Below are positions 25,145 through 33,533 of a stretch of 64,000 bases of DNA, in pieces (the stretch's first letter is position 1; every line of letters starts with the position of its first letter). The notes under the pieces were generated by a model. The model did no database searches. It was not told where the DNA came from and saw nothing but the letters and a program-made list of their open reading frames with translations. The stretch comes from Clostridiales bacterium. GTDB taxonomy: Bacteria > Bacillota > Clostridia > Oscillospirales > UBA644. Where the stretch lies: assembly GCA_016281915.1 (NCBI GenBank), contig JAEEJO010000072.1, positions 1 to 64,000 on the forward strand, read 5' to 3'. The position numbers and the translations under genes were made by a program.

Positions 25145-25729
25145 ATGAAAAACACTCTGAAATGTTCGCTTTATCTGCTTGCAAGAATAATTCTTGTATG
25201 CATGCTTTCGTTTATGGCAATACCGCTGTCAAGCGTAGCCCCGGGCATTCTTAACCCGATACTCGCGGTGCTTTACACGGGTATGCTGATATACTTTTTC
25301 GTTCTTACCATGTGGCACGAGGGCGGAAAAGACGCAAACCGTGTTGAAACAGGCTCGATGAAAGAGATGCCTTATAAGGGATATCTTGCCGCGTTTATAG
25401 TTACGGTGCCGCTGATGGCAAACAGCTATGCGATGTATGCGGTAGGAGCAGATATAAGCAACCCCGTTATAATGGCGCTGAAAATCGTATGGACGGTAAG
25501 CGCATTTTCAACTTCGTATGCGATAAATCTTTTCACATCTACAAGCGAAGCAAATATTATGGAAGGCACTCCGACGCTGAGCTCTGACGCGCTGACTGCG
25601 GTAATAGTATTCTGCGTTATTTACTTCGTTGCCTCGATTTGCGCAGGCATAGGATATACATTCGGTTTCAAAAAAATAGAGGTATTTCCCAAAATCAAAA
25701 AGTTTTTTACCGATCTTTTCAAAAAATAG
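25145..25729 (+). CDS. Membrane protein of unknown function, 194 aa
   Basis: Four predicted membrane segments: ILVCMLSFMAIPL, ILAVLYTGMLIYFFVLTMW, YLAAFIVTVPLMANSYAMYAV and a final one near VIVFCVIYFVASICAGIGYTFG. It has a ~15-residue charged loop (HEGGKDANRVETGSMKEMPYKG) and a basic C-terminal tail. No family recognised. Single gene with its own promoter, convergent with the gene ending at 25730 with no space between stops. Likely real given start, hydropathy and promoter. Confidence 0.7.
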   Translation: MKNTLKCSLYLLARIILVCMLSFMAIPLSSVAPGILNPILAVLYTGMLIYFFVLTMWHEGGKDANRVETGSMKEMPYKGYLAAFIVTVPLMANSYAMYAVGADISNPVIMALKIVWTVSAFSTSYAINLFTSTSEANIMEGTPTLSSDALTAVIVFCVIYFVASICAGIGYTFGFKKIEVFPKIKKFFTDLFKK

Positions 25730-26140
25730 CTATTTGAAAGCTATCATTGTAATGACGTTTTTGCCGCCGACGCTCTCGGCGGCTTTTATATAGAAATCGG
25801 TAGGCGAAAACTCTTCGTATCTGCGCGCATCACGCCTGTCTATGTAACCTATATAGTCATCGCCGGACATTACCACGTGCATATCACGTTCGGGATGATA
25901 TTCGACGTCAAGCCTGACACCTTCCGAAAGATAGCCGCGAACGCCGTCACCGGGTTCTCCTGCAAGCCTGAACTCCATCCGTTCTCTTTCGCTGTCAAGA
26001 TCCTTTTCGTATTTGCCCGAATCGGCGGCAACGATGAGCTTCTTGAATGCCCATACAAGGAAATAACATATTCCGACCGGGAAAAAGATCACCAGAAGGA
26101 TACGGAAAGTCAGATCCTTTTTGTTTATTTCCTTTTTCAC
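25730..26140 (-). CDS. Small membrane-anchored protein of unknown function, 136 aa
   Basis: Start chosen at GTG 26140, preceded by GGAGG with 8-9 bases spacing. A longer frame to 26278 would begin at the predicted transcription start and is unlikely. The protein starts MKKEINKKDLTF, has one hydrophobic segment (ILLVIFFPVGICYFLVWAF), then a ~90-residue soluble domain with Arg/Asp-rich sequence (DDYIGYIDRRDARRYEEFSP). No family recognised. Its mRNA would have a ~130-base leader from the promoter at 26278-26306. Confidence 0.6.
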   Translation of the reverse strand: MKKEINKKDLTFRILLVIFFPVGICYFLVWAFKKLIVAADSGKYEKDLDSERERMEFRLAGEPGDGVRGYLSEGVRLDVEYHPERDMHVVMSGDDYIGYIDRRDARRYEEFSPTDFYIKAAESVGGKNVITMIAFK

Positions 26141-26277
26141 CGATCTACCCTCCGATTTACTGACTGATTTTTTCGGAAATTCAGTAAAACGCCTTATAAT
26201 CTCGTTCACGGCGTGCGAATTTCCGTATTTGAAAGAACAAAACCTGCAACGGATACATATATCCGCCTTATGAAACA

Positions 26278-26306
26278 ATTATACATTAAATCTCTATGAA
26301 AATCAA
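26278..26306 (-). promoter_or_regulatory. Promoter of the 136-aa gene
   Basis: On the - strand, TTGATT (26306-26301), 17-base spacer, TATAAT (26283-26278). Expected start near 26271. Confidence 0.65.
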
Positions 26307-26362
26307 GTCCTTTCACAGTAATTTAAGGTTTTTTTTGTAACAAAAATATCGAATTTGCCCTA

Positions 26363-26391
26363 TTGCAAAAAAAATCGGTTTATGATATAAT
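26363..26391 (+). promoter_or_regulatory. Promoter of tRNA-His
   Basis: TTGCAA (26363-26368), 17-base spacer, TATAAT (26386-26391), 21 bases before the tRNA. Confidence 0.65.
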
Positions 26392-26412
26392 TATTTACGC
26401 ACAAAACAACAT

Positions 26413-26490
26413 GGTGGGTATAGTTCAGCTGGTTAGAATGCCAGATTGTGGCTCTGGAGGTCGTGGGTTCGAATCTCACTACCCACCCCA
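26413..26490 (+). tRNA. tRNA-His(GTG)
   Basis: Complete cloverleaf: acceptor GTGGGTA/TACCCAC, anticodon stem CCAGA/TCTGG around loop TTGTGGC (anticodon GTG), and T-loop TTCGAAT. The extra 5' G at 26413 opposite discriminator C26487 is the tRNA-His identity element, and CCA is encoded (26488-26490). Confidence 0.97.
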
Positions 26491-26491
26491 G

Positions 26492-26518
26492 AAAAAGCAC
26501 GCTTCCGCGTGCTTTTTT
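26492..26518 (+). terminator. Terminator of tRNA-His
   Basis: Stem AGCACGC / GCGTGCT with loop TTCC, followed by TTTTTAT, immediately after the tRNA CCA. Confidence 0.9.
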
Positions 26519-26634
26519 ATTCCCCGAAAAATAATTATATAAAAATACTATCGTATTATAATAAAGGAATTTCATTGACAACATGATATAATAATAGAGT
26601 AAAATTCAACAGATAAACAGTTCGGAGGAAAAAA

Positions 26635-27597
26635 ATGTCTCTTGTAGAAGCGATAAAAATGCAAAGTCCCGAAACGATACCGGTAGCTGTAGGTATGCTG
26701 CCCGCCATGTGGGTAAAATACGGCGCGGAGCTTCAGCGTATAGTTGACGAATACCCGCAGTTTTTCAACGGAAGAAAAGTTGACTATGAACATCCTGAAA
26801 CGTTTATAGGCGGAACCTACGCGGCAGGCACACACGTTGACGAATGGGGCTGCGTATGGACAAATATTGACAACGGAATGGAAGCATATGTTACCGGACA
26901 TCCGATCAAAAGCGAAGAAGACGTTTTCAAGCTTAAAATACCCGAGAACAGGGACGGAAGACTCCCCCACGGATTTATGTATCTGCGTCTTCTCGACCTT
27001 TGCGGCTTCGATCTGGCGATGACGATGTTTGCAGAAGAAGACGAAGCGATCGAAACGCTTATAGCAAAAGTGCTTGAATACAACTGCTATCAGGTCGAAG
27101 CGATCCTTGACAAGATGGGAGAAATTGTATATTTCGGCGATGATCTCGGAATGCAGACAGGTCTTGCAATAGGCGCAGAACGCTGGAGAAAGTATCTTAA
27201 ACCGTGTTTCAAAAAGATTTACGGAATAATAAGGGAGAAACGTCCCGACACGCTTATTTATATGCATACGGACGGATGCATTTACGAGATAATGCCCGAT
27301 CTTATTGAGTGCGGCGTTGATATAATCAATCCTCAGTTCCGCGCAAACGGTCTTGACAATCTTGTAAGAGTATGCAGAAAAGAACAAATCATACCCATAA
27401 ACCTCGACCTTGACCGTCAGCTTTTCCCGTTCGCCACGCGTTCGCAGCTTTTCGATCATATAGGCGAAGCTGTAGAAGCGCTTTATATGAAGGAAGGCGG
27501 ACTCGGACTCAATATAGAGCTGAATTATGAAGTGCCGCTCGATAACGTAGTAGCTATTCTTGACGCGGCTGAAAAATACAGACACTATAAGGGCTGA
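26635..27597 (+). CDS. Uroporphyrinogen decarboxylase (URO-D) family protein, paralogue 1
   Basis: 320-residue TIM-barrel protein of the URO-D/MtaA superfamily. Members include heme-pathway decarboxylase and cobamide-dependent methyltransferases. Visible landmarks are GDDLGMQTGLAIGAERWRKYLKPCFKKIYGIIR and LIYMHTDGCIYEIMPDLIECGVDIINPQF. The H-x-D-G-C site occupies the place of the His-x-Cys zinc motif of MtaA. The heme-type N-terminal Arg-rich substrate loop is not seen, so true HemE function is unlikely. GGAGG lies 8 bases upstream of the ATG. The promoter is ambiguous: two TATAAT boxes (26557, 26587) and one TTGACA (26575) do not form a standard pair. Confidence 0.85.
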   Translation: MSLVEAIKMQSPETIPVAVGMLPAMWVKYGAELQRIVDEYPQFFNGRKVDYEHPETFIGGTYAAGTHVDEWGCVWTNIDNGMEAYVTGHPIKSEEDVFKLKIPENRDGRLPHGFMYLRLLDLCGFDLAMTMFAEEDEAIETLIAKVLEYNCYQVEAILDKMGEIVYFGDDLGMQTGLAIGAERWRKYLKPCFKKIYGIIREKRPDTLIYMHTDGCIYEIMPDLIECGVDIINPQFRANGLDNLVRVCRKEQIIPINLDLDRQLFPFATRSQLFDHIGEAVEALYMKEGGLGLNIELNYEVPLDNVVAILDAAEKYRHYKG

Positions 27598-27727
27598 TAC
27601 AGAATATAATACCGTATCAAGCACCGTTCGGACGATTCGTGATTTCCAAACCGCGACAAATCATCATCGGCATGAACCTCTGCGTCGAAAACAGGAAGGA
27701 CACACAGAAAATAAAGGATTGTTTATC

Positions 27728-27953
27728 ATGATTATAGAGTGATACTTGCTGTCTTGCTCATATACTGCGTTTTAAACTCACAGTCGGGAGAAAAAACGCC
27801 GCGGAGATTCAAGGTAGCGACCATGTGCGAGTAAAATGGAGAGGTCAGGAAGGATTTATCATCGCCGAAAACAACGGTTATTATATGGTATCAATATCCG
27901 GCGGCAGGACGGTTGAATCATACCAGGAATCACAACTTGAAAAAGCATGGTAG
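27728..27953 (+). pseudogene. Degraded small gene with at least two frameshifts
   Basis: AAAGGA precedes an ATG at 27728 that stops after four codons (MIIE). The next frame, from about 27739, reads VILAVLLIYCVLNSQSG, like a signal or membrane segment, and stops at 27834. A third frame reads VKWRGQEGFIIAENNGYY then MVSISGGRTVESYQESQLEK and stops at 27953; its residue pattern resembles a small SH3-like domain. Joining the frames would give a ~70-residue exported protein. No homologue recognised. Confidence 0.4.
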
Positions 27954-28096
27954 ATTTAAGCCTTCATGTGTTTTGATCGGTTCGAACAGTTTTCTATAAG
28001 GCAGAGCTATCCGCTTTTCTTGCGAAAGAATCCGCTCACAGACCATTTACGGCGATCTTCTATGGCAGCGTTACCGAAAAACAATTATAAATAAAG
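27954..28096. other. Intergenic stretch, nothing recognised
   Basis: No open frame of useful length, promoter pair or repeat was seen between the degraded gene and the hairpin at 28097. With the pseudogene it makes a 640-base zone with no intact gene. Confidence 0.4.
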
Positions 28097-28134
28097 AAGC
28101 TTTCGGCGGCACAAAACCGCTGAAAGCTTTATTT
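28097..28134. terminator. Terminator-like hairpin
   Basis: Thirteen-base arms AAGCTTTCGGCGG / CCGCTGAAAGCTT (one G-U type pair) with a 7-base loop. Weak U tracts on both sides. Located about 100 bases after the stop of the - strand isomerase gene. Confidence 0.6.
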
Positions 28135-28237
28135 ACGGGTAAATTCAGCCGGGGCAACGGCAGTCCTTCGCACTATGCTCAGACAATGCCGCCTTTCGGA
28201 TTATTTACGGTTATTCCGACGCGCTGAAAAGCAGACG

Positions 28238-29059
28238 TTATTTTACCGCGCTTTTCATAAATTCGATCGCGCGCGGCGCCTCTGCAAAGAAATCGGAATA
28301 TCCGCATTCAACCGAGACAGTTCCTTCATATCCCGCTTCGGAAAGCGCTTCAATAAACCTGCGTTCATATTCGCCCGAGCCCGGCATATATCTTTCGGCA
28401 GACGCGATATGACAGTGGCGAAGAATATCTCTGTTCTTTATGACAACCGAAGGGTCTTCGCTTTCTTTCGACATATGGTAGCCGTCTGCAAGAAGCATAA
28501 AAGACGGAAGTGCAAGCTCTCGAACGATTTTTGCCCCGTCCGAAACGGTATTGCACCAGTTCGTTTCAGACTTGTTGAGCGGTTCAAGAACGAGAGTTAC
28601 GCCCGCGCCGCGGCAGCATTCTTCGGTATATCTTATAAAGCTGCGGATTTTTTCTTCTGCTGTGGCATTATCAAAATCCTCAGGGATTTTTCTGTTCCAG
28701 CCCGAGCCGAAAACAAGTATTTTCGAGCCAAGCTTTTCAAGGCGTGAAACGGTTTTATCAATATGACGTAAAAGCGTTTTTGTTTCCTCTTCGGTCGCAG
28801 TAACGATATTCGGCATATCGGGCAGCAATCCGTTGAAAGCGTAAAGCCCGAGAGCGCCGTCAGGATATTTCGCGGAAAGATAATCCACTTCGTCATCGCT
28901 GAGCCTGTTGAGTGTGCCTATGTTTGATTCAAAAACTTCAAGTCCGAGCTTTTTTGTAACTTCGCGGCATCTTTCATAATAAAACGCCATATTCTCTTCT
29001 TTTTGTTCTTTTTCGGTAAGCAGAACATTTGCTCCCGGCATGCAGAATGAAAATCTCAT
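28238..29059 (-). CDS. Sugar phosphate isomerase/epimerase (xylose isomerase-like TIM barrel)
   Basis: 273 residues of the AP-endonuclease-2/xylose-isomerase-like fold. Candidate metal ligands are Glu in LVLEPLNKSETNW, Asp and His in LLADGYHM, His in RHCHIAS and Glu in VSVECGYS. This is the standard set for divalent-metal sugar isomerases/epimerases such as IolE, IolI or tagatose 3-epimerase. Substrate not assigned. GGGAG lies 6 bases before the ATG. It follows the aldolase-like gene by 32 bases, so both probably share the 30148-30176 promoter. Confidence 0.85.
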   Translation of the reverse strand: MRFSFCMPGANVLLTEKEQKEENMAFYYERCREVTKKLGLEVFESNIGTLNRLSDDEVDYLSAKYPDGALGLYAFNGLLPDMPNIVTATEEETKTLLRHIDKTVSRLEKLGSKILVFGSGWNRKIPEDFDNATAEEKIRSFIRYTEECCRGAGVTLVLEPLNKSETNWCNTVSDGAKIVRELALPSFMLLADGYHMSKESEDPSVVIKNRDILRHCHIASAERYMPGSGEYERRFIEALSEAGYEGTVSVECGYSDFFAEAPRAIEFMKSAVK

Positions 29060-29091
29060 TTTTATCTCCCGTTAATGTTTATGGTCTATAA

Positions 29092-30117
29092 TCACAGCAT
29101 GGTTTCAAGCGTACGGATATCCTCGTCAGTTGTTGCCCAGCTTGAAGCAAAGCGGTATACGGAGCTTGAATCGTCATATTTTTCCCAGAAGCCGAAGGAA
29201 ACCTGCTTTTTCAGCTCTTCCGCCTTTTTGTTGTCAAGAATAATGAATATCTGATTTGTAGTTGTTTCGATAAAGAAACGGTATCCCTTTTTCCGGAAAA
29301 CATCGCGCATTTTGTTCGCAGCAATTATTGCGTTGCGGCTTATTTTAAAATACAGTCCATCGGTAAAAAGAGTGTCAAACTGTATGCCTAAAAGCCTTCC
29401 CTTCGCAAGAAGAGCGCCGTGCTGTTTGATGCTTGTAAAGAAGCCACGGGGAGCGTTGGCATGTGTGAAAACAACAGCCTCGCCGCAAAGAGCTCCGACT
29501 TTTGTTCCGCCAATATAAATTATATCGCAAAGATCTGCAATGTCTTTAAGGGTAACGTCTGTGCCGTCGCTCATAAGTCCGTAACCGAGTCTTGCTCCGT
29601 CAAGATAAAGCGGTATGGAATAATTGCGGCATACACGCGACAGCGCGGAAAGCTCGTCAAGGGTGTAAAGAGTGCCGTATTCGGTAGGATGTGATATATA
29701 CACCATTCCCGGCTGCGCCATATGCGGATTGTTTTCATCGGCAAAAAAGACTTTGAGATAGTTTTCGACTTCATGCGCATCGAGCTTGCCGTATTTTTGC
29801 GGAAGAGCGACAACCTTATGTCCGGTATACTCAACCGCGCCTGCTTCGTGTGCATTGATGTGTCCCGTATCCGCGCTTATAACGCCTTCGTAAGAAGCGA
29901 GAACAGAGCTGATAACGGTCTGGTTTGTCTGTGTTCCTCCTACGAGAAGGAACACCTGAGCGTCTTTACTGCCGCAAGCATCTTTTATTTTCGCTTTTGC
30001 AGACTCGCAGTATTTATCCGTTCCGTAACCGGGCAGCGGTTCGTAGTTGGTTTCGCAAAGTCTTTGAAGTATTTTTTCGTGTGCTCCTGTGTTGTAATCG
30101 CATTCAAAAGACAGCAT
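29092..30117 (-). CDS. Low-specificity threonine-aldolase-like PLP enzyme
   Basis: 341-residue fold-type I PLP enzyme of the beta-eliminating lyase/threonine aldolase family, which splits L-threonine or allo-threonine to glycine and acetaldehyde. Visible are NYEPLPGYGTDKYCESAKAKI at the N-terminus, the GGTQTNQ phosphate-binding turn, LYLDGARLGYGL with the PLP-binding Asp, and IYIGGTKVGAL with the Schiff-base Lys. The family is clear; substrate specificity (threonine versus another beta-hydroxy amino acid) is not. First gene of a two-gene unit with a sugar isomerase. Confidence 0.88.
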   Translation of the reverse strand: MLSFECDYNTGAHEKILQRLCETNYEPLPGYGTDKYCESAKAKIKDACGSKDAQVFLLVGGTQTNQTVISSVLASYEGVISADTGHINAHEAGAVEYTGHKVVALPQKYGKLDAHEVENYLKVFFADENNPHMAQPGMVYISHPTEYGTLYTLDELSALSRVCRNYSIPLYLDGARLGYGLMSDGTDVTLKDIADLCDIIYIGGTKVGALCGEAVVFTHANAPRGFFTSIKQHGALLAKGRLLGIQFDTLFTDGLYFKISRNAIIAANKMRDVFRKKGYRFFIETTTNQIFIILDNKKAEELKKQVSFGFWEKYDDSSSVYRFASSWATTDEDIRTLETML

Positions 30118-30147
30118 ATTGATACCTACCGTTTATTTTGATATATT

Positions 30148-30176
30148 AGAATAGCATAAAAACGCTTATTTGTCAA
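30148..30176 (-). promoter_or_regulatory. Promoter of the aldolase-isomerase unit
   Basis: On the - strand, TTGACA (30176-30171), 17-base spacer, TATTCT (30153-30148). Confidence 0.75.
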
Positions 30177-30365
30177 CATTAAACAATACATAGGCGTCGT
30201 GAAGGGTGTTCATGCCGTGTTTTTGATACGGCACTTTTGAAATCTCAGAAAACAACAAACGAATACGTGTCTGGATTCTTACAAAAGAAATGAAACGCCG
30301 TAAGCGCATCAGTATCAGCTGTGACGTGACAGGATGTCCCTCTCCTATCGAATTTGCGTAACAGG
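30177..30365. other. Unexplained intergenic DNA with a small hairpin
   Basis: No gene seen. TGCCGT (30211 region) can pair with ACGGCA across a 9-base T-rich loop. Otherwise no repeats, promoter or known RNA were recognised. Confidence 0.35.
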
Positions 30366-30396
30366 AAATGGCATGACCCGAAGATCATGCCATTTT
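30366..30396. terminator. Hairpin after xylA
   Basis: Perfect 11-base arms AAATGGCATGA / TCATGCCATTT with an 8-base loop. U tract is short on both strands; probably the xylA transcript end. Confidence 0.6.
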
Positions 30397-30461
30397 CGAA
30401 AAGCCATAAATTTTTCTTACAAATCCCGGATTGAGCGCCGAGGGAAAAATACTTCTGTTTA

Positions 30462-31775
30462 TCAGCCGCAGAAGAGAATATTGTTTACAACGCTTTCGAG
30501 GTATTCCTGACGTCCCGAACCGGGAAGCGCGGGTGCGCCGAGTTTATCCGCATATGCGGCAAGCTCTTCGAGGGTCGTTTCGTCTGCGCGGATCTTTGCT
30601 CCGATACCGGTGCTGTAGCTTGCGTAACGCTCTTTGACAAATTCATCGATCCTTCCGTCTTCGATGATCTTCGCTGCCTTGATAAGACCGAGAGCGTAGG
30701 AATCCATACCGAGAATATATGCATGGAACATATCTTCTACGGTATAGGAAGGACGACGGTTCTTTGCGTCGAAGTTGAAGCCGCCGGTAAGTCCGCCCGC
30801 TTTAAGGACTTCATACATGCACATCGTTGTATCGTAGATATCGAACGGGAACTCGTCGGTATCCCAGCCGAGCAGATAGTCGCCCTGGTTTGCGTCTATG
30901 CTGCCGAGCATTCCGTTGATTGCGGAGATTCTGAGGTCATGCTGGAAAGTATGTCCGGCAAGTGTAGCGTGGTTTGCCTCGATATTCATCTTGAAATCTT
31001 TGTCAAGACCGTAATAACGGAGGAAGCCTATTGCTGTGGCAGCGTCAAAATCATACTGATGCTTCATCGGTTCCTTCGGTTTGGGTTCGATATAGAAATC
31101 GCCCTTGAAACCGATGCTGCGGCCGTAAGCGACAGCCATCTTCATAAGTTTCGCAATATTTTCCTGTTCAAATTTAACGTCTGTGTTGAGAAGGGTTTCA
31201 TAGCCTTCGCGTCCGCCCCAGAATACGTATCCACGTCCGCCGAGTTTAACTGTGATATCGAGCGCTTTCTTGACCTGAGCGGCGGCAAAGCAGAAAACGT
31301 CTGCAGAGTTGGTAGAGCCTGCACCATTCATAAAGCGGGGGTTGCTGAACATATTTGCAGTGCCCCAGAGGCATTTGATGCCCGTCTGATTCATTTTTTC
31401 AAGGATATAATCGGAAATCTCGTCGAGACGACGGTTCGTTTCCTTTATATCGTCTGCTTCGGGAACGATATCGACATCATGGAAGCAGAAGTAACGAACG
31501 CCGAGTTTCTGCATAAACTCAAAGCCTGCGTCAACTTTTGCCTTTGCATGTTCCATGGTGCCTTTTACTGCGCCGAAGGATTTATCGGCAGTATCGCGGC
31601 CGAACATATCGGTTCCTGCTGCGCCGAGGTTGTGCCACCATGCCATTGCAAACGGAAGATGATCCTTCATTTTTTTGCCGAGAACAACTCTTTCGGGATC
31701 ATAAAATTTGAATGCAAGAGGATTTTTTGAATCCGGTCCCTCAAACGGGATCACGGGGATATCGGGAAAAAACAT
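30462..31775 (-). CDS. xylA: Xylose isomerase
   Basis: Converts D-xylose to D-xylulose (and glucose to fructose). 437 residues, the normal size of the long class II enzymes of Firmicutes. Recognisable are [16 protein letters not shown], the active-site His in YFCFHDVDI, the conserved [14 protein letters not shown] with its catalytic Glu/Asp neighbourhood, [18 protein letters not shown] metal-binding Glu/Lys, [12 protein letters not shown] and SIDANQGD metal-ligand stretches, and the C-terminal DSYALGL. AGGAG lies 7 bases before the ATG. Monocistronic from its own promoter; xylulokinase is 14 kb away. Confidence 0.97.
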   Translation of the reverse strand: MFFPDIPVIPFEGPDSKNPLAFKFYDPERVVLGKKMKDHLPFAMAWWHNLGAAGTDMFGRDTADKSFGAVKGTMEHAKAKVDAGFEFMQKLGVRYFCFHDVDIVPEADDIKETNRRLDEISDYILEKMNQTGIKCLWGTANMFSNPRFMNGAGSTNSADVFCFAAAQVKKALDITVKLGGRGYVFWGGREGYETLLNTDVKFEQENIAKLMKMAVAYGRSIGFKGDFYIEPKPKEPMKHQYDFDAATAIGFLRYYGLDKDFKMNIEANHATLAGHTFQHDLRISAINGMLGSIDANQGDYLLGWDTDEFPFDIYDTTMCMYEVLKAGGLTGGFNFDAKNRRPSYTVEDMFHAYILGMDSYALGLIKAAKIIEDGRIDEFVKERYASYSTGIGAKIRADETTLEELAAYADKLGAPALPGSGRQEYLESVVNNILFCG

Positions 31776-31845
31776 ATCAGGTTCTCCTTATCTGTATCCT
31801 GTACGGATTTTATTTTTTTCGGTTGATCCGAAGTTTTCTTTTTTA

Positions 31846-31874
31846 ATTATAGCATATCCGAAAAACAATTTCAA
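31846..31874 (-). promoter_or_regulatory. Promoter of xylA
   Basis: On the - strand, TTGAAA (31874-31869), 17-base spacer, TATAAT (31851-31846). No obvious XylR operator was recognised nearby. Confidence 0.75.
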
Positions 31875-31914
31875 GTGCTTTCGTTATTTTTTTGCGCAAT
31901 CGTTTTTTGATCCA

Positions 31915-32979
31915 TCAGTGAGCAAGAGACTCGGCAAGTCGGACAAGGTCTTCCGCTTCCTCTTTGTTTTTCAGTCCTCCCACGATCAGCTGAAGCCCTT
32001 TATGCGACAGATTTCGCATAAGAAATTCTATTTCGTCCCTGTCAGGTATAAGAACAAGGCCCTTTCCGGCTTTCTGGATCTTTTTCAGCGCCTCGATACT
32101 CGCGGAAGTTTTAGGCTGTCCCGCAACGCGCGTCCACTGTATATTGTCTATTGTTTTGACGGAAAGAATGATATCAAGGTGTCGCAGCTGCTCTACGCCG
32201 TCAAGGTGGTAGGTGCATCTGTCAAGGGCGGCGGACGTCATCTCAAGCTCGGGCAATACGAATTTTTCATACATCTGCGGAGAGATCATTACCGAATAGT
32301 CGCACTGTATCTGCGCATGTCTGCCCGGAGACCAGAGCTGCATCCATGAATGCGACGAACCGCCGAAATTGTTTTCTTTTATGACTTCAAAATACTCGTT
32401 CTGCGTCTCAATCCAGACGTCGATTATCTTTTTTTCCGCTTCGAGAACGAATTCGGGCTCATAAAGCATATCAACAAGAAGATTTTCCGTTCCTCTAAGA
32501 TGAGCAAGTCCGTCGATAATGCCGCAATTATCGTTCATTGCAACGAAATAGTCGTTTTTAACGAGCGATACAAGGTCGGAAACGATTTTTTTATGTTCAT
32601 CAAAGCGGCTTCTGTTGTAGTGCAACAGAGAGGCATCGGGTTCTTTCAAAACAGGATCAAACCAGATAGTCCCCGGCGTATAATTCGGTTTACATCCGAA
32701 ATACTGGCATTCCCCTGCCGTGCCGAAATTGAGCATCTGCCCCGGAATGCATTCGCAAAGAAATTCCGTTCGCTCGCAGCCGCGTATCATGGAGTCGTAG
32801 AGGGCTCGCGGATCGGTATACAGCTGTTCCACGGTATATTGCGCATCGGAAACATAGTTCTTTTTCGGTTTTTCTCTCGGGACGGTTATTGCAAGACAGC
32901 AGCGTCTGTAATAGTCCTTTTCCCAATATGCCATATAATGTTTTTTTGCCTCTTCCCAGTCGTCCTTATACGTCAACAC
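31915..32979 (-). CDS. URO-D family protein, paralogue 2
   Basis: 354 residues, a divergent URO-D/MtaA-like TIM barrel. It shares the family core (MNDNCGIIDGLAHLRGTENLLVDMLYEPEFV, FGGSSHSWMQLWSPGRHAQIQCDYSVMISPQMYEKFVLPEL) and has CTYHLDGVEQLRHLD at the metal-site strand, lacking the Cys of the MtaA H-x-C motif. Start is GTG 32979 with GAGGT 8 bases upstream. It lies upstream of xylA but with a separate promoter for each. The reaction is unknown; methyltransferase-type or sugar-derivative chemistry are both open. Confidence 0.75.
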   Translation of the reverse strand: MLTYKDDWEEAKKHYMAYWEKDYYRRCCLAITVPREKPKKNYVSDAQYTVEQLYTDPRALYDSMIRGCERTEFLCECIPGQMLNFGTAGECQYFGCKPNYTPGTIWFDPVLKEPDASLLHYNRSRFDEHKKIVSDLVSLVKNDYFVAMNDNCGIIDGLAHLRGTENLLVDMLYEPEFVLEAEKKIIDVWIETQNEYFEVIKENNFGGSSHSWMQLWSPGRHAQIQCDYSVMISPQMYEKFVLPELEMTSAALDRCTYHLDGVEQLRHLDIILSVKTIDNIQWTRVAGQPKTSASIEALKKIQKAGKGLVLIPDRDEIEFLMRNLSHKGLQLIVGGLKNKEEAEDLVRLAESLAH

Positions 32980-33012
32980 GGCTACTTACCTCTTTGCAAT
33001 CCTTTTTCAGTT

Positions 33013-33041
33013 ATTATACAATAACTGCCGCTGATTTTCAA
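33013..33041 (-). promoter_or_regulatory. Promoter of URO-D paralogue 2
   Basis: On the - strand, TTGAAA (33041-33036), 17-base spacer, TATAAT (33018-33013). Confidence 0.7.
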
Positions 33042-33155
33042 GTGCCTTTTTCGATTTTCCATCGCAATCGGGTGAATTTATTCAGATTTTTCCGTCCTGA
33101 CGAAGAAATAAAGCGTAAGTCACAAAAAATTCACTATTTTTTTGTCTGCCGCCTA

Positions 33156-33184
33156 TTGACATTTAACGACGAGAAGGTTATAAT
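33156..33184 (+). promoter_or_regulatory. Sigma-A promoter of the feo operon
   Basis: Perfect TTGACA (33156-33161), 17-base spacer, TATAAT (33179-33184). Expected start near 33191. Confidence 0.85.
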
Positions 33185-33191
33185 AGCAATC

Positions 33192-33250
33192 GGTTAGCGG
33201 AGGGTAACCGTTAACCGTTTATTTAGGCATGATAGTTAGCTTTGACTAAC
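33192..33250. promoter_or_regulatory. Two inverted repeats in the feo leader
   Basis: GGTTA (33192-33196) with TAACC (33205-33209), and GTTAG (33235-33239) with CTAAC (33246-33250). A further GTTAACC lies between. These GTTA/TAAC half-sites recall DtxR/IdeR-type operators but do not match the consensus spacing, so they may be metalloregulator sites or mRNA hairpins. Confidence 0.4.
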
Positions 33251-33270
33251 CTTCAGAGGGAGGGACTGTT

Positions 33271-33483
33271 ATGATGCCACTTGCTCTTGCGAACGCAGGA
33301 GAAGAAAACACTGTAAAAAAGATAAGCGGAAGCCCGGAAGTGCGACAGCATCTTGAAAATCTCGGTTTCGTGATCGGAGGCAGCGTTACTGTGGTAACCT
33401 CGCTTGGCGGAAACGTTATTGTAAACGTTAAAGAATCCCGTGTGGCTATCAGCGAGGAAATGGCAAGGAAAATAATGATATAG
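33271..33483 (+). CDS. feoA: FeoA domain protein 1
   Basis: 70-residue SH3-like cytosolic protein accessory to the FeoB ferrous iron transporter. The core VRQHLENLGFVIGGSVTVVTSLGGNVIVNVKESRVAISEEMARKI is a clear FeoA fold. GGAGG lies 7 bases before the ATG at 33271; the second ATG at 33274 is also possible. First gene of a four-gene operon feoA-feoA-feoB-small Cys-rich protein. FeoA is thought to bind or regulate FeoB, and a pair of FeoA genes is common in Clostridia. Confidence 0.9.
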   Translation: MMPLALANAGEENTVKKISGSPEVRQHLENLGFVIGGSVTVVTSLGGNVIVNVKESRVAISEEMARKIMI

Positions 33484-33533
33484 CGAGTAAGCATAATATT
33501 TTATTGTATTATTCGGGAAAGGAAGACAGAAGA

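Noticed and set aside
26141-26278. N-terminal extension with a Cys-rich stretch for the 136-aa gene
   Set aside because: Would start at a TTG next to the predicted transcription start and has no ribosome site; GTG 26140 has GGAGG.
26572-27624. 350-residue open frame on the - strand
   Set aside because: Fully antisense to URO-D paralogue 1, which has clear family motifs and a ribosome site; composition is a codon shadow.
30723-31730. 335-residue open frame on the + strand
   Set aside because: Antisense to xylA with no family features.
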